A stretch of 64,000 nucleotides of DNA, from the NCBI GenBank assembly GCA_039930045.1, contig JBDSQB010000002.1:388286-452285 (forward strand), written 5' to 3'. This DNA is from Chthoniobacterales bacterium (lineage in GTDB: Bacteria > Verrucomicrobiota > Verrucomicrobiia > Chthoniobacterales > DASVRZ01). Both the position numbers and the translations under genes were made by a program. Shown here piece by piece: positions 1 through 9,796 of this stretch. Within the stretch, counting starts at the first letter, position 1, and the number at the start of each line of letters is the position of its first letter. Under the pieces are notes generated by a model. That model saw only the letters and a list, made by a program, of their open reading frames with translations. It was not told the origin of the DNA and made no database searches.

Positions 1-476
1 GCACCGGCTCCGGCAGCCCGTTCATCACCGCTAATGACGTCATTCAGCGCCGATTCGGCGTCTGCCGTGATTTTGCCCATTGCGCTGTCGCCTTGTGCCG
101 TGCCATGAACCTCCCGGCCCGCTACGTCAGCGGCTACGTCAGCGATATTGCTTGGAAAGATGACGGTCGCCCCATGGATTTCCACGCTTACATGGAAGTC
201 TGGCTCGACCAGCGCTGGCAGACATTCGACGCGCGTTTCTTGAAACCACGAATCGGCCGGGTGAGAATTTCCTCTGGATACGATGCAGGAAGTTGCGCCT
301 TTGGGACGTTTTTTGGTCCGACGCTGCTCCAATATTTCGAGGTCTGGTCGTATCAAGTTGATCCCCGCGAAGTGCACATCGGCGATCCGGTGGATCTCAG
401 CAAACGCCTCTGTGGCCAGCCAGAATTGCGCTTCCCGACCAATGCGACTCAGACCGCTTTCGAGCAGTCAGCTTAA
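1..476 (+). CDS. Transglutaminase-like family protein, C-terminal part (5' end outside window)
   Basis: The reading frame is open from base 3 to the TAA at 474-476, so the start lies upstream of the window. The visible part carries the transglutaminase-like core: GVCRDFAH with the presumed nucleophile Cys, RAMNLPARYVSGY, then MDFHAYMEVW with the His and TFDAR with the Asp, giving a complete Cys-His-Asp triad in the usual order. The family (transglut_core) includes peptidases and crosslinkers, often encoded near glutamate-cysteine ligase-like or ATP-grasp proteins in bacteria. The N-terminal domain cannot be seen. The substrate is unknown. Confidence in the fold is high, in the biochemical role low. 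Confidence 0.85.
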   Translation, partial: TGSGSPFITANDVIQRRFGVCRDFAHCAVALCRAMNLPARYVSGYVSDIAWKDDGRPMDFHAYMEVWLDQRWQTFDARFLKPRIGRVRISSGYDAGSCAFGTFFGPTLLQYFEVWSYQVDPREVHIGDPVDLSKRLCGQPELRFPTNATQTAFEQSA

Positions 477-523
477 GATCATCGATACAGCCAGCAAGGC
501 TGCGGCTTTCGAATATTCTAGGT

Positions 524-1045
524 ATGAATAAGAATATTTGCTTATCCGCCCTGCTTACCTTTAGCCTTGTCGGAGCTGGCTGTGAAAAGAAAGTCGAAGT
601 CGTCATCCCGAGCCCGACTCCCATTGATATCACTCGAACTCCAGAGTCGGCCACGGCCACTTTGGAAACTAAAAAACTTGGAACCGCCATCGACCAATAC
701 GCTTCCACTCCCAGTGCCGAGAACGCCGCCGATGTAAAACGCGCATTTGCCGATCTGGACGGTGAGATCGCTGAGTTGCAAGCTCGTGTCGCTAAAACCT
801 CTGGCTCGGATCAGGCTGAAGCCCAGGCGAAACTCACGAATATGCAGACTTACCGTGCCAAGGAAACAGCCCGTTATGCCGCAGCCACAGCCACCGCTCC
901 ACAGTCAAACATGACACCCATAGAGCCGGTGGACACCCGCACGGGCGCGGAGAAAATTGAGCATACTCTAGACAAGGTCGGACGCTCGATCGAACACAGT
1001 GCGGAAAACGTCGGCGACAAAGTCAAAGATGCCACAGGACAATAA
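524..1045 (+). CDS. Putative small lipoprotein with charged helical region
   Basis: A 173-residue protein that I do not recognise as a named family. It begins with a lipoprotein signal: a short Lys-containing n-region, a hydrophobic stretch and the lipobox LVGAGC, so Cys20 is probably lipidated. After a Pro/Thr-rich linker, residues of about 70-125 are Ala/Glu/Lys/Gln-rich and probably form a helix or coiled coil. The C-terminus (EKIEHTLDKVGRSIEHSAEN onward) is amphipathic and resembles short stress or envelope proteins. No clear Shine-Dalgarno precedes the ATG. It converges on the next gene: its stop ends at 1045 and the opposing stop begins at 1048. Function unknown; envelope location inferred from the lipobox. 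Confidence 0.75.
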   Translation: MNKNICLSALLTFSLVGAGCEKKVEVVIPSPTPIDITRTPESATATLETKKLGTAIDQYASTPSAENAADVKRAFADLDGEIAELQARVAKTSGSDQAEAQAKLTNMQTYRAKETARYAAATATAPQSNMTPIEPVDTRTGAEKIEHTLDKVGRSIEHSAENVGDKVKDATGQ

Positions 1046-1047
1046 TA

Positions 1048-3861
1048 TCATCGAGTGAAGCCCGGCACGGCGGTGATAGCAGAGTAAAATCCAGCCGATT
1101 CGGTAATCAGCGGAAGAAGCCGCTCAATAGCGTGCAAAATCGTGCCATCCATTGGTACCGGCTCTTCAGGGAAATCCTCCCATTGGAGATCAAGATCGAG
1201 CAGTCTTTGCAAAGCCGCTGTTCTGGCCCAAAAGAAAGTCCCAGCCGGAAAATTAATCTCCTGATGCACCACGGGCGGCAACTTCATCCGAGTCAACAAA
1301 TCATTCGCGACTGGAAAATTTTTCCCCCATCCCAAGACATTGGGATCATCTGGAAAAACGATCCCAATCTTTGGATCTTCGACCATCGCTGACAAGATAG
1401 CGTCCATCATGGCCTCGCTGCCACCTACGTGATTCTCAAATAGAAATTCCTTCCAAAGAGCCACCTTGCTCAACTTGAAAGAATGCAACGATTTCTTCGT
1501 GTGCAGATGGCCGACGATGTCGTAATCACGGGCTACTTCTCTGGTAAACATTTTCAGAAACGCCCCAATGTCGCGTCCCCGATTGGGAACCACAGCGACT
1601 TTCATTCGATTCGCACACGCAGAAAATTTGCGCCTAGCCAGCTCCGCAGTCTCTTCATCCGGGACCGAAATGAAAAGATCGATCAAGGTCCGGTTGCGCA
1701 GCAGCCGACGGGAAATTTCCTCCGCCATGTCAGCATAAAAAAAATGGATGTGCAGGGCAATTTTGCAGTCCGCAATAGGCCGGGCATTTCCCACCAAGGG
1801 ATGAATTCGCCGTGCCAACCAAGGGCCTAAAGGCTGTCTAGTTCGAAGAAAATGCACCAGTGGATCACCTGCCAGGATCTGATTTCTTTCCGCATAAATG
1901 CCAGGATGAAAACCTGGGAATGGCTTTCGACGACTCATTCCCTTCGACCAAGAATGAACAAACCAACGACTGGGATCAGCCCAGATTTCTGGCTGGATGG
2001 GAGAGGATAAATAATCCAGATCGAGCACCTTGGAATTATCAATCTCGGCTGTTTGTCGGTTAAGCTCCCGGGTGAGTTCTACCTGTTCCAAGGCCACCTT
2101 TTCGACTTGGGTTGCATAGTTATCGAAGTCGAAAAGCGTCGCGGCAATTTGCTGGCATTTAAGTCCAATAGTTGTGCGGAGAGCCGGATCAGCGATGAGT
2201 TTTTGGAGTTCGCAGCAAGCTGCTTCAATATCGAGATATGGCAGAACGCATTCTCGGGTGACGGGTTCTGCCGAGAGGACTTCCGCTGTACCGGTCGCCT
2301 CGGCAAAACACATCACCGGCAAGGCATGGTGCATGGCCTCCTGAGCCACCAATGCAAATGGATCCTGCCGGGAACTGTCAAAAAACACATCCGCTTCGGA
2401 GTAAGCGAGTCCGACATTGGTGATATCTTCGAGAATGACAGCCGCACCATCTGTAGAGGCTTCTTTCAGTTGATCCTTCAGATAGACGCAAAAGTGGTTG
2501 TTCTGCTCAGCAACGAGTCCTGATCCAATCCATACAAACCGTATTTTCCTGTCGGGATTACGCTGTATCAACTGATTGGCACAAAGAAAGAAAAGATCGG
2601 CGCCTTTTCGATATTCCACGCTCCCCATGCCTAGAATGATGACAGCATCCTCCCAACCGGATGGCCGAATGGCCTTCGGGACTGTCTCTTTCTCGGAAGA
2701 GCTGAGGAATGCAGGAAGCGGACAGATTCCTTGCGGCAGAATCACGGCGTGCGAAGTTTTTAAATCCGGGCAAGCTCGCGTGGCACTATCGAGAACAAGC
2801 TGCGAGGGGAACGCCATTTTGCTTGCACGGAAAACAGCATCGCGAAAGGTTGAACGCCTACAAGACTCGGCAAATTCATGAACAAGGTGAACTGAGGGAA
2901 TGCTGTGCCTCGATAAAAGCGACAGAATTTTTGTGGAAGCCAGTGTGTTGACCAGCGCAAAATGAATCGGAATATGTGCGAGCAAAAGCTGCAGATGCAG
3001 CGTAAGCCCCGACATGCGCGGCTGGGTTTTGGTTCCAAATCCGGCATAGTAATCGCTCGCCTGTTGGAACTCGGGTTGCAACGCATCTTCACAAAAATCT
3101 AGCAGGATAATAAAATATTTTTCCCTCAATATTTTAGCTATATTGAGGAGCATTATCGGTGCGCCGGTACGGGTGCTCTCATGCGTGACGAGCAGGATTG
3201 CGGGCTTGTTTGGGCTCTTTGTTTTCAGTGCCGAAAAAAACCGCAGCCCCAAGATTACAGATATTTCGTCCCCGTTGATTAAAGCGTCGAGATTGGAGAA
3301 TTCACGTTGCCAGTGAAACCGTCCGTGAGCGCTCGTTTTGAAATCTCTCTTCCATCCAAATTGCAAATAATGTCCCAACGGTTCCTGATCTTTGGCTGCT
3401 ACATTTGGATAGGTCTGTAGATAATATTGAGGATCGAAAAACAAATGAGGTGAACACCCCATTTTCCAGCCATGCTCCAGATAATGCTGGAGCGGCTCCT
3501 GCCCGGATGCAGCCACTTCGGGATTCTGCCGCAGATACCAAGTCACATCGAAAAGCGGATGTGGCTGGCGGTTTTTCTTCCATCCGATGGTTCGATAATG
3601 TTCCAGTGGAGTTAGATCCGAATCGGCGGCAGCAGGATTTTTAGAGAGATAATAGGCAGCATGGAAAACGCTATTAAGTCGTTTTAAAACTGAATCGGAC
3701 TTGGATGAGGCAGGAGCCGCAGAGGTTGTTTTCTGCTTCACGGGCAACGCCGGTGATTTCCAATGATAAAAGACTCGAGCGAACCAAGACTTGTGCAACC
3801 CGACCTGCGCGGATTCAGTTTTGTTGAATTGAGCGGAGTTGGATTCCATTCTGAACTCCAC
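1048..3861 (-). CDS. Large glycosyltransferase: tandem repeats, GT4-like domain and RgpF (rhamnan synthesis F) domain
   Basis: A 937-residue three-part protein. Residues of about 69-175 hold three tandem repeats of the pattern YYL..NP.VA....PL.HY...GWK....PH.LFD. Residues of about 215-610 look like a GT-B glycosyltransferase of family 4, including GSVEYRKGADLF and a QEAMHHALPVMCF segment typical of the nucleotide-sugar side. Residues of about 680-937 match the RgpF/rhamnan synthesis F family, with PNRGRDIGAFL, HLHTKKS and FPAGTFFWAR. Such proteins assemble rhamnose-containing or other surface polysaccharides. It starts 8 bp after the purK stop, so the two are probably co-transcribed, though no functional link is obvious. 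There are no other glycan genes beside it. The sugar specificity cannot be read from the sequence. Confidence 0.85.
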   Translation of the reverse strand: MEFRMESNSAQFNKTESAQVGLHKSWFARVFYHWKSPALPVKQKTTSAAPASSKSDSVLKRLNSVFHAAYYLSKNPAAADSDLTPLEHYRTIGWKKNRQPHPLFDVTWYLRQNPEVAASGQEPLQHYLEHGWKMGCSPHLFFDPQYYLQTYPNVAAKDQEPLGHYLQFGWKRDFKTSAHGRFHWQREFSNLDALINGDEISVILGLRFFSALKTKSPNKPAILLVTHESTRTGAPIMLLNIAKILREKYFIILLDFCEDALQPEFQQASDYYAGFGTKTQPRMSGLTLHLQLLLAHIPIHFALVNTLASTKILSLLSRHSIPSVHLVHEFAESCRRSTFRDAVFRASKMAFPSQLVLDSATRACPDLKTSHAVILPQGICPLPAFLSSSEKETVPKAIRPSGWEDAVIILGMGSVEYRKGADLFFLCANQLIQRNPDRKIRFVWIGSGLVAEQNNHFCVYLKDQLKEASTDGAAVILEDITNVGLAYSEADVFFDSSRQDPFALVAQEAMHHALPVMCFAEATGTAEVLSAEPVTRECVLPYLDIEAACCELQKLIADPALRTTIGLKCQQIAATLFDFDNYATQVEKVALEQVELTRELNRQTAEIDNSKVLDLDYLSSPIQPEIWADPSRWFVHSWSKGMSRRKPFPGFHPGIYAERNQILAGDPLVHFLRTRQPLGPWLARRIHPLVGNARPIADCKIALHIHFFYADMAEEISRRLLRNRTLIDLFISVPDEETAELARRKFSACANRMKVAVVPNRGRDIGAFLKMFTREVARDYDIVGHLHTKKSLHSFKLSKVALWKEFLFENHVGGSEAMMDAILSAMVEDPKIGIVFPDDPNVLGWGKNFPVANDLLTRMKLPPVVHQEINFPAGTFFWARTAALQRLLDLDLQWEDFPEEPVPMDGTILHAIERLLPLITESAGFYSAITAVPGFTR

Positions 3862-3869
3862 AAAGGCTC

Positions 3870-5012
3870 TTAGCCTTTGAGTTCCGCCTGTATTCTGCGG
3901 GCGGTCTCCAGGGCCTCTTCCACGCTCGGCTTGAGCACGCAGAAGTGACCCATTTTGCGTCCGGGACGTCCCTCGACTTTGCCGTAGAGATGTAGCTTGG
4001 CATCCGGCTCGCGGAGGACCGGCAGGAAATCTGGGAGCTTTCCGTCCTTCCAGAGGTCCCCAAGCAGGTTCACCATGACCACAGGCGAGAGCAGTCTCGT
4101 GGAGCCAAACGGCCAGCCGCAGACGGCGCGGAGTTGTTGTTCAAACTGGCTGGTGACGCAGGCATCGCCGGTGTAATGACCCGAATTATGCGGCCGGGGC
4201 GCCAGCTCGTTGATGAGCAGTTCGCCATCCGCCGTCAGAAAAAACTCGACGGCCAGGAGTCCAATCAAACTCAAATCAGCGGCGATGTTTGTGGCCAGTT
4301 CGGCGGCCTTTTTTTGAATCCCGGCAGGAACCCGCGCAGGCACGATGGAGATGTCGAGAATGTGGCGGCTGTGCAGGTTTTCGGCGGCAGGAAAACAGGT
4401 ACTCTCGCCTGTGGCATTGCGCGCAACGACGACTGACAACTCACAAACGTGGCCGATCCATTTTTCCAGAACAGCTTTCGGCGTGGCAAACTGGCCCCAG
4501 ATAGCCTCGGCGGATTGCGGGCGGTCGACCTTGAACTGGCCCTTGCCATCGTAACCGAAGTCGGCTGTTTTTAGGACAACATCGCCCTTGATCTCCAGCA
4601 GGGCGGACTGCAAGTCGTCTGCGGAGGCGACGATCCGAAACGGAGCCACGGGGTAGCCTTTTTGCTGAAGGAAATTTTTCTCCCGCTCGCGATTTTGGCA
4701 AATGTGCAGCACCTCGGAACGTGGATGCACCGGCTTGTGACGGGCGATGCGATCGATGACGCCCGCTGGAATGTTCTCAAACTCGAATGTGACCACATCC
4801 ACCGATTCCGCAAAGGTGTCGAGCTGCTCCAGATCGTCGTAGGCGGCGGTGAATTCCCGGTCTGAAATCTGCCCTGCCGGACTCGCAGGTTGCGGCTCAA
4901 AAGTATGCACGCGATAGCCCATTTTACGTGCTGCCAAGGCAAACATACGGCCTAGTTGCCCGCCGCCAAGCAGCCCGATGGTGGCCTCTGGTTTGATCAT
5001 ATTCTTCGACAT
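3870..5012 (-). CDS. purK: N5-carboxyaminoimidazole ribonucleotide synthase
   Basis: PurK uses ATP and bicarbonate to convert AIR to N5-CAIR in purine biosynthesis, in the cytosol. The 380-residue length is normal for the family. Visible features are the N-terminal GGGQLGRM loop (Gly16 onward), FEFENIP, the ATP-grasp region with VLKTADFGYDGKGQ, and the family signature ELAPRPHNSGHYT. Usually purK pairs with purE; no purE is seen in this window, so it must be elsewhere if the pathway is complete. The gene is followed after 8 bp by the RgpF glycosyltransferase. It is divergent from the 5068 gene with a 55-bp spacer that must carry both promoters. An internal Met at residue 5 is an alternative start. 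Confidence 0.96.
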   Translation of the reverse strand: MSKNMIKPEATIGLLGGGQLGRMFALAARKMGYRVHTFEPQPASPAGQISDREFTAAYDDLEQLDTFAESVDVVTFEFENIPAGVIDRIARHKPVHPRSEVLHICQNREREKNFLQQKGYPVAPFRIVASADDLQSALLEIKGDVVLKTADFGYDGKGQFKVDRPQSAEAIWGQFATPKAVLEKWIGHVCELSVVVARNATGESTCFPAAENLHSRHILDISIVPARVPAGIQKKAAELATNIAADLSLIGLLAVEFFLTADGELLINELAPRPHNSGHYTGDACVTSQFEQQLRAVCGWPFGSTRLLSPVVMVNLLGDLWKDGKLPDFLPVLREPDAKLHLYGKVEGRPGRKMGHFCVLKPSVEEALETARRIQAELKG

Positions 5013-5067
5013 CTCTCGGCTATTAAGAACATTTGAAAACGGGCTGGCTAGTGATTATTGTCAGCGC

Positions 5068-5586
5068 ATGAAGATCCCCCATTTCTGTCTTCTGGCCCTG
5101 CTTTTGACGGCTCCTGCCGTTTATTCGCAGACCAGCACCTCGGCCACTTACTCTGAGGCGCAGCGAGCGTATCTGTCCGGAGACACAAAGACGGCGAAGG
5201 AGAAATTTGAAAAAGTTCTCGCCGCAGAGCCGGAACATCCAGGGGCGAAAAATTACATGAAGTCCATTCTCGCGGCGGAGAAAAAGGACAAAAAATCCAC
5301 GCTCTCGACGCAGCTCGCGACTTTGATTGTTCCCAAAGTCACTTTCAAGGAAGCGTCTTTCGGCTCGGTTCTGGATTATCTCAAAGTAAAGGCGGCGGAA
5401 CTCTCCGCGAATAAGATCACACCCAGTTTTGTCCTGCAACTGCCGCCGGATTTTGCCGAGAAAACACCGATTACACTCGATCTGAGTAACGTTCCTTTTA
5501 CCGAAGTGCTGCGTTATTTGGGTGAGCTGACCTCGACGAAATTCGAGATTCAGCAATACGCCATCGTGGTGTCGGTAAAGAGCTAG
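5068..5586 (+). CDS. Secreted protein with TPR-like N-terminus and STN-like C-terminal domain
   Basis: I start this at ATG 5068 because a cleavable signal peptide follows (MKIPHFCLLALLLTAPAVYS, then QTS); the in-frame ATG at 4978 would overlap purK. The mature part first shows a TPR-like helix pair (AQRAYLSGDTKTAKEKFEKV). From about residue 90 it shows a short domain ending TLDLSNVPFTEVLRYLGEL and YAIVVS. This resembles the secretin/TonB short N-terminal (STN) domain found at the periplasmic face of secretins. No secretin or pilus gene is adjacent. The protein is 172 residues, so it would be a free-standing STN protein. Its stop overlaps the opposing cyclophilin stop in the 4-bp sequence CTAG. 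Role unknown. Confidence 0.7.
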   Translation: MKIPHFCLLALLLTAPAVYSQTSTSATYSEAQRAYLSGDTKTAKEKFEKVLAAEPEHPGAKNYMKSILAAEKKDKKSTLSTQLATLIVPKVTFKEASFGSVLDYLKVKAAELSANKITPSFVLQLPPDFAEKTPITLDLSNVPFTEVLRYLGELTSTKFEIQQYAIVVSVKS

Positions 5587-6182
5587 TTGTTGCTCATTCC
5601 CTCGTTCCATTCCTTGATTTTCGTCGCCTCGGCCGCGAAGAGCGCCTTGGTGTCGTCCAGGATGTCAATGGATTTGATCTTGTCGCCTTTTTCAACCTTG
5701 TTGACCACGTCCTGACCCTTCGTGGTCTGGCCGAAAATGGTGTGTCGGTCATTCAAGTGCGGCGTCGGCACATGGGTGATGAAAAATTGCGAGCCATTGG
5801 TCGCCGGACCCGCATTAGCCATGGCCCAGACGCCCGATTTGTCGAAACGCAGAGTCGGATCAAACTCGTCCGCAAATTTGTAACCCGGACCGCCGGTTCC
5901 ATTGCCCTTGGGGTCGCCGCCTTGAATCATGAAATCGGGGATCACGCGGTGAAAGGTCAGACCGTCGTAATAGCGTTTCTCCGCAAGATTGAGAAAGTTC
6001 GCCACGGTGACGGGCACTTTGGAGGCGAAAAGCGTGGCCTCGATATCGCCCTTATCCGTGTGCAAAACGACCCGGATGTCCTTGAGCGGCGCGGCTTTTT
6101 CGGTGGATGGCGCGGTCTCCGCCTGAAGTGGGGAGAGGGTGAGTCCGAAGAGAATGGCGAGCGAGCCGAGGAGGAATTTCAT
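5583..6182 (-). CDS. Peptidyl-prolyl cis-trans isomerase, cyclophilin type, exported
   Basis: Cyclophilins catalyse cis-trans isomerisation of prolyl bonds and assist folding. The protein shows FHRVIPDFMIQGGDPKGNGTGG, NGSQFFIT and HTIFGQTTKGQDVV, which cover the catalytic Arg and the peptide-binding pocket. I place the start at 6182 rather than the longer 6296, because MKFLLGSLAILFGLTLSPLQA forms a signal peptide there and the longer version would overlap aguB. That predicts a periplasmic isomerase of 199 residues. The last residues (EATKIKEWNEGMSNN) extend past the standard fold as a charged helix. It converges with the upstream STN-like gene, with overlapping stop codons. Confidence 0.93.
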   Translation of the reverse strand: MKFLLGSLAILFGLTLSPLQAETAPSTEKAAPLKDIRVVLHTDKGDIEATLFASKVPVTVANFLNLAEKRYYDGLTFHRVIPDFMIQGGDPKGNGTGGPGYKFADEFDPTLRFDKSGVWAMANAGPATNGSQFFITHVPTPHLNDRHTIFGQTTKGQDVVNKVEKGDKIKSIDILDDTKALFAAEATKIKEWNEGMSNN

Positions 6183-6286
6183 GGGCGAGCTTACGACGCA
6201 CAGGGAACTTGTCCAATTCACAGCAGAGGAGAAAAATCGTGATTTTCCTGTTTGGGCGCACCGCTTTTCTTGTCTAAAGTCTTCCC

Positions 6287-7177
<891 letters not shown>

Positions 7178-7184
7178 CATTCCA

Positions 7185-8222
7185 ATGTCCTCCCCCACTC
7201 CAGCCAGTCTCGGTTATCGCATGCCCGCCGAATGGGAGCCGCACGCTGCCACATGGTTTTCCTGGCCGCGTCCCGAGGGAATCAGCTTCCCGGATTCCTA
7301 CGAGTCCGTCCTGCCCGCGCTCACGCAAATGGTGGACGCACTGCGCGAGTCGGAGGCCGTCAACATCAACGTCCCTAACATGGACGTCGAGCAAATGGTG
7401 AGGCGCCAGTTGAGTTCCATCGATATCAGCCATGTCACCTTTCGGCACATTCCAACGAACGAATGCTGGTGCCGTGATCACGGCCCGATCTTCGTCAAAC
7501 GCGACTCGGATCGATCCGTCGCCATCGTCGATTGGGACTACAACGCCTGGGGCTGGAAATATCCCCCAGTGGACTTCGATGAAGATGTGCCGACGCGGGT
7601 TGGAGAATTGTTAGGAATGGATGTTTTCTATCCGCGCATCGTGATGGAAGGCGGCTCGATTGAAGTGAATGGCTCCGGCACTTTGCTAACCACCAGCGCG
7701 TGTCTGCTGCATCCGAATCGCAATCCCAATCTAACCAAAACTCAAATCGAGGAGAAACTGCGCGACTACCTGGGCGTGCGTCATTTCCTCTGGCTCGGAG
7801 ACGGCATTATCGGCGACGACACGGACGGTCACATCGACGATATTAGTCGTTTCGCAGACCGCTCAACGGTCATCACGGTCGTCGAGGATGATCCGGCGGA
7901 TGCCAACTACGAGCCGCTCCAGCACAACCTGAATCTGCTGAAAGAAATGCAAGTCGAGGACGGCACGCCGCTGCATTTGCTAACCTTGCCCATGCCATCG
8001 GCAGTCATCAAACAGGAGCAGCGACTGCCTGCTAGCTACGCTAATTTTTACATTGCTAACAAAGTCGTCCTGCTCCCGATTTTTCACCAGCCGACCGACG
8101 CCTGGGCGACATCTGTTTTGCAGCAAGCATTTCCCACTCGGCGCATCGTCGGCATCGATTGCCGCGAACTCATCTGGGGCCTCGGCGCCTTCCACTGCCT
8201 TTCGCAGCAGCAGCCGGCGTAG
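7185..8222 (+). CDS. aguA: Agmatine deiminase
   Basis: AguA converts agmatine to N-carbamoylputrescine plus ammonia, feeding the amidase encoded just upstream. It belongs to the guanidino-modifying (peptidylarginine deiminase-like) superfamily. Visible active-site elements are WCRDHGPIF, EGGSIEVNG, DDTDGHIDD and the C-terminal catalytic Cys338 in GLGAFHCLS. Length 345 is close to the usual 340-370. No arginine decarboxylase is seen in the window, so agmatine must come from elsewhere or from outside the cell. Several rare Leu codons (CTA, TTA) occur here inside GTTAG/CTAAC pentamers; see the finding on that motif. The gene ends 4 bp from the convergent mgtE stop. Confidence 0.97.
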   Translation: MSSPTPASLGYRMPAEWEPHAATWFSWPRPEGISFPDSYESVLPALTQMVDALRESEAVNINVPNMDVEQMVRRQLSSIDISHVTFRHIPTNECWCRDHGPIFVKRDSDRSVAIVDWDYNAWGWKYPPVDFDEDVPTRVGELLGMDVFYPRIVMEGGSIEVNGSGTLLTTSACLLHPNRNPNLTKTQIEEKLRDYLGVRHFLWLGDGIIGDDTDGHIDDISRFADRSTVITVVEDDPADANYEPLQHNLNLLKEMQVEDGTPLHLLTLPMPSAVIKQEQRLPASYANFYIANKVVLLPIFHQPTDAWATSVLQQAFPTRRIVGIDCRELIWGLGAFHCLSQQQPA

Positions 8223-8226
8223 TTAG

Positions 8227-9606
8227 TTAAAGCAAGGTTCCGCGCAGCAAAAGAATCGCGGCCGAAAAATAAATTACCAGTCCCGTCACATCGACCAGCG
8301 TTGCCACGAGCGGAGCCGAGGACGTCGCCGGGTCGAGCCCACATCTACGAAGCAGAAAGGGCAGCATGGAACCCGCGAGCGATCCCCAGAGAACAACCCC
8401 GACCAGCGACAAGGAAACCGTGGCGGCAATCAACAGCCAGTGTTCTCCGTATTGATGGCTGAAAAGCGTCCAGACACAGATGCGCGTAAATCCGATCACG
8501 GCCAGGATGAGACCTAACATGAGGCCTGAGAGAAATTCTCGTCGCATGACACGCCACCAATCCACCAGCGTCACTTCCCCCAAGGCCATCGCGCGAATGA
8601 TTAGCGTTGTCGCCTGCGAACCGGAGTTGCCGCCGCTGGAAATAATCAACGGCATAAACAAAGCTAGTACGACTGCTTTGGCGATTACATTTTCAAAAAA
8701 ACCCAGCGCTGTGGCTGTTAGCATTTCTCCAATGAATAGAATCACCAGCCAGACCGCGCGCTTCTTCACCATGCCGAAAAGCGAGATGTCCAGATACGGC
8801 TCATCGAGCGCTTCCATACCACCCAACTTCTGAATGTCTTCCGTGGTTTCTTCCTCGGCGATGTCGAGAATGTCGTCCACTGTCACGATTCCGACTAACT
8901 TGGCTTCGGAATCGACTACCGGCAGCGCCGTACGGTCGTATTTTCGGAAAACCTGCACCGCGTCACCTTGGGAATCGGTCACTTTCAGCGGCTCGACAAA
9001 GCTGCCTTGTAGCGCGCTGACTAACATATCCGTGGGTTTGAGCAAAAACTCGCTGATGCGCACGTCGTTGACTAGCATTCCCGACGAATCGACCACATAG
9101 ATTACGTTCAAAGTCTCGCTCGCATGCCCATGTTTCCTAATAAAATCCAGCACGTCGGAGACCCGCCAGTCTTGTCTCACTGAAATGAAATCCGGAGTCA
9201 TCAAACGCCCGACGCTTTCCTCGGGGTAGTTGAGCAACGCCTGCGCCACGGCGCGTTCTTTTGGTGTTAGAAGTCGCAGCAGTTGCGAGACAACATTCGC
9301 CGGCAATTCCTCGAGCAAGGCCGTGCGATCATCGGGCGACATCTCGTTGAGAATCCCCACCACCTGCTCCTGGCCCATCGCATGGAGCAGCGCGGTTTGC
9401 GTGTCCACATCGAGATATTCAAAGGTGTCGGCTGCAATCGAATGCGGCAGAACGCGGAAGAAAATAACCTGCTCCTCCACCTCCAGATCGGAGAGCAACT
9501 CCGCCAGATCCGCCACTGGCCAGTCTGTGAAAACAGAGCGGAGAGAGGTGAAATCCCTCTGGGAAATCATCTCTCGAATCTCGGGAGCGAGAAGTTTGCC
9601 GACCAT
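8227..9606 (-). CDS. mgtE: Magnesium transporter MgtE
   Basis: MgtE is a dimeric, inner-membrane Mg2+ channel gated by its own cytosolic domains. The 459 residues show the normal order. First comes an N-terminal superhelical MgtE_N domain (residues of about 10-130, with MSPDDRTALLEELP). Next are two CBS domains (about 135-260; LMTPDFISVR and VGIVTVDDILDIAEEE), a connecting helix, and five membrane helices from about 285. The pore region has PLIISSGGNSGSQATTLIIRAM, where the family has its conserved Gly-Gly-Asn and Ala-Thr. Residues in the CBS dimer normally bind regulatory Mg2+. No Mg riboswitch was recognised in the 190 bp upstream, which also hold the terminator of the H1-like gene. Confidence 0.96.
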   Translation of the reverse strand: MVGKLLAPEIREMISQRDFTSLRSVFTDWPVADLAELLSDLEVEEQVIFFRVLPHSIAADTFEYLDVDTQTALLHAMGQEQVVGILNEMSPDDRTALLEELPANVVSQLLRLLTPKERAVAQALLNYPEESVGRLMTPDFISVRQDWRVSDVLDFIRKHGHASETLNVIYVVDSSGMLVNDVRISEFLLKPTDMLVSALQGSFVEPLKVTDSQGDAVQVFRKYDRTALPVVDSEAKLVGIVTVDDILDIAEEETTEDIQKLGGMEALDEPYLDISLFGMVKKRAVWLVILFIGEMLTATALGFFENVIAKAVVLALFMPLIISSGGNSGSQATTLIIRAMALGEVTLVDWWRVMRREFLSGLMLGLILAVIGFTRICVWTLFSHQYGEHWLLIAATVSLSLVGVVLWGSLAGSMLPFLLRRCGLDPATSSAPLVATLVDVTGLVIYFSAAILLLRGTLL

Positions 9607-9749
9607 TCCCCAGCTTTAAAGGGTCGGCATTTCCCCGCAAGCAAGAAATGGATAAACTTCTGGCACCCCAGAGTCGGGTTTCATTGTTATCACCGGGGAT
9701 GCAAGCCTCACATTGGACTTAAACTCGCATGTTAGTTTTTTCTACTAAC

Positions 9750-9779
9750 AAAAAAGGCGGCCCAGTTTCCCGGGCCGCC
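9750..9779 (-). terminator. Rho-independent terminator of the H1-like gene
   Basis: A perfect 8-bp GC stem (GGCGGCCC at 9756-9763 with GGGCCGCC at 9772-9779) with an 8-nt loop is followed on the minus strand by six T residues (complement of 9750-9755). It lies 18 bp beyond the stop of the minus-strand H1-like gene. Next to it, 9731-9749 forms a second small inverted repeat with arms GTTAGT and ACTAAC. Confidence 0.85.
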
Positions 9780-9796
9780 CTGTGAGTTAAGGATAG

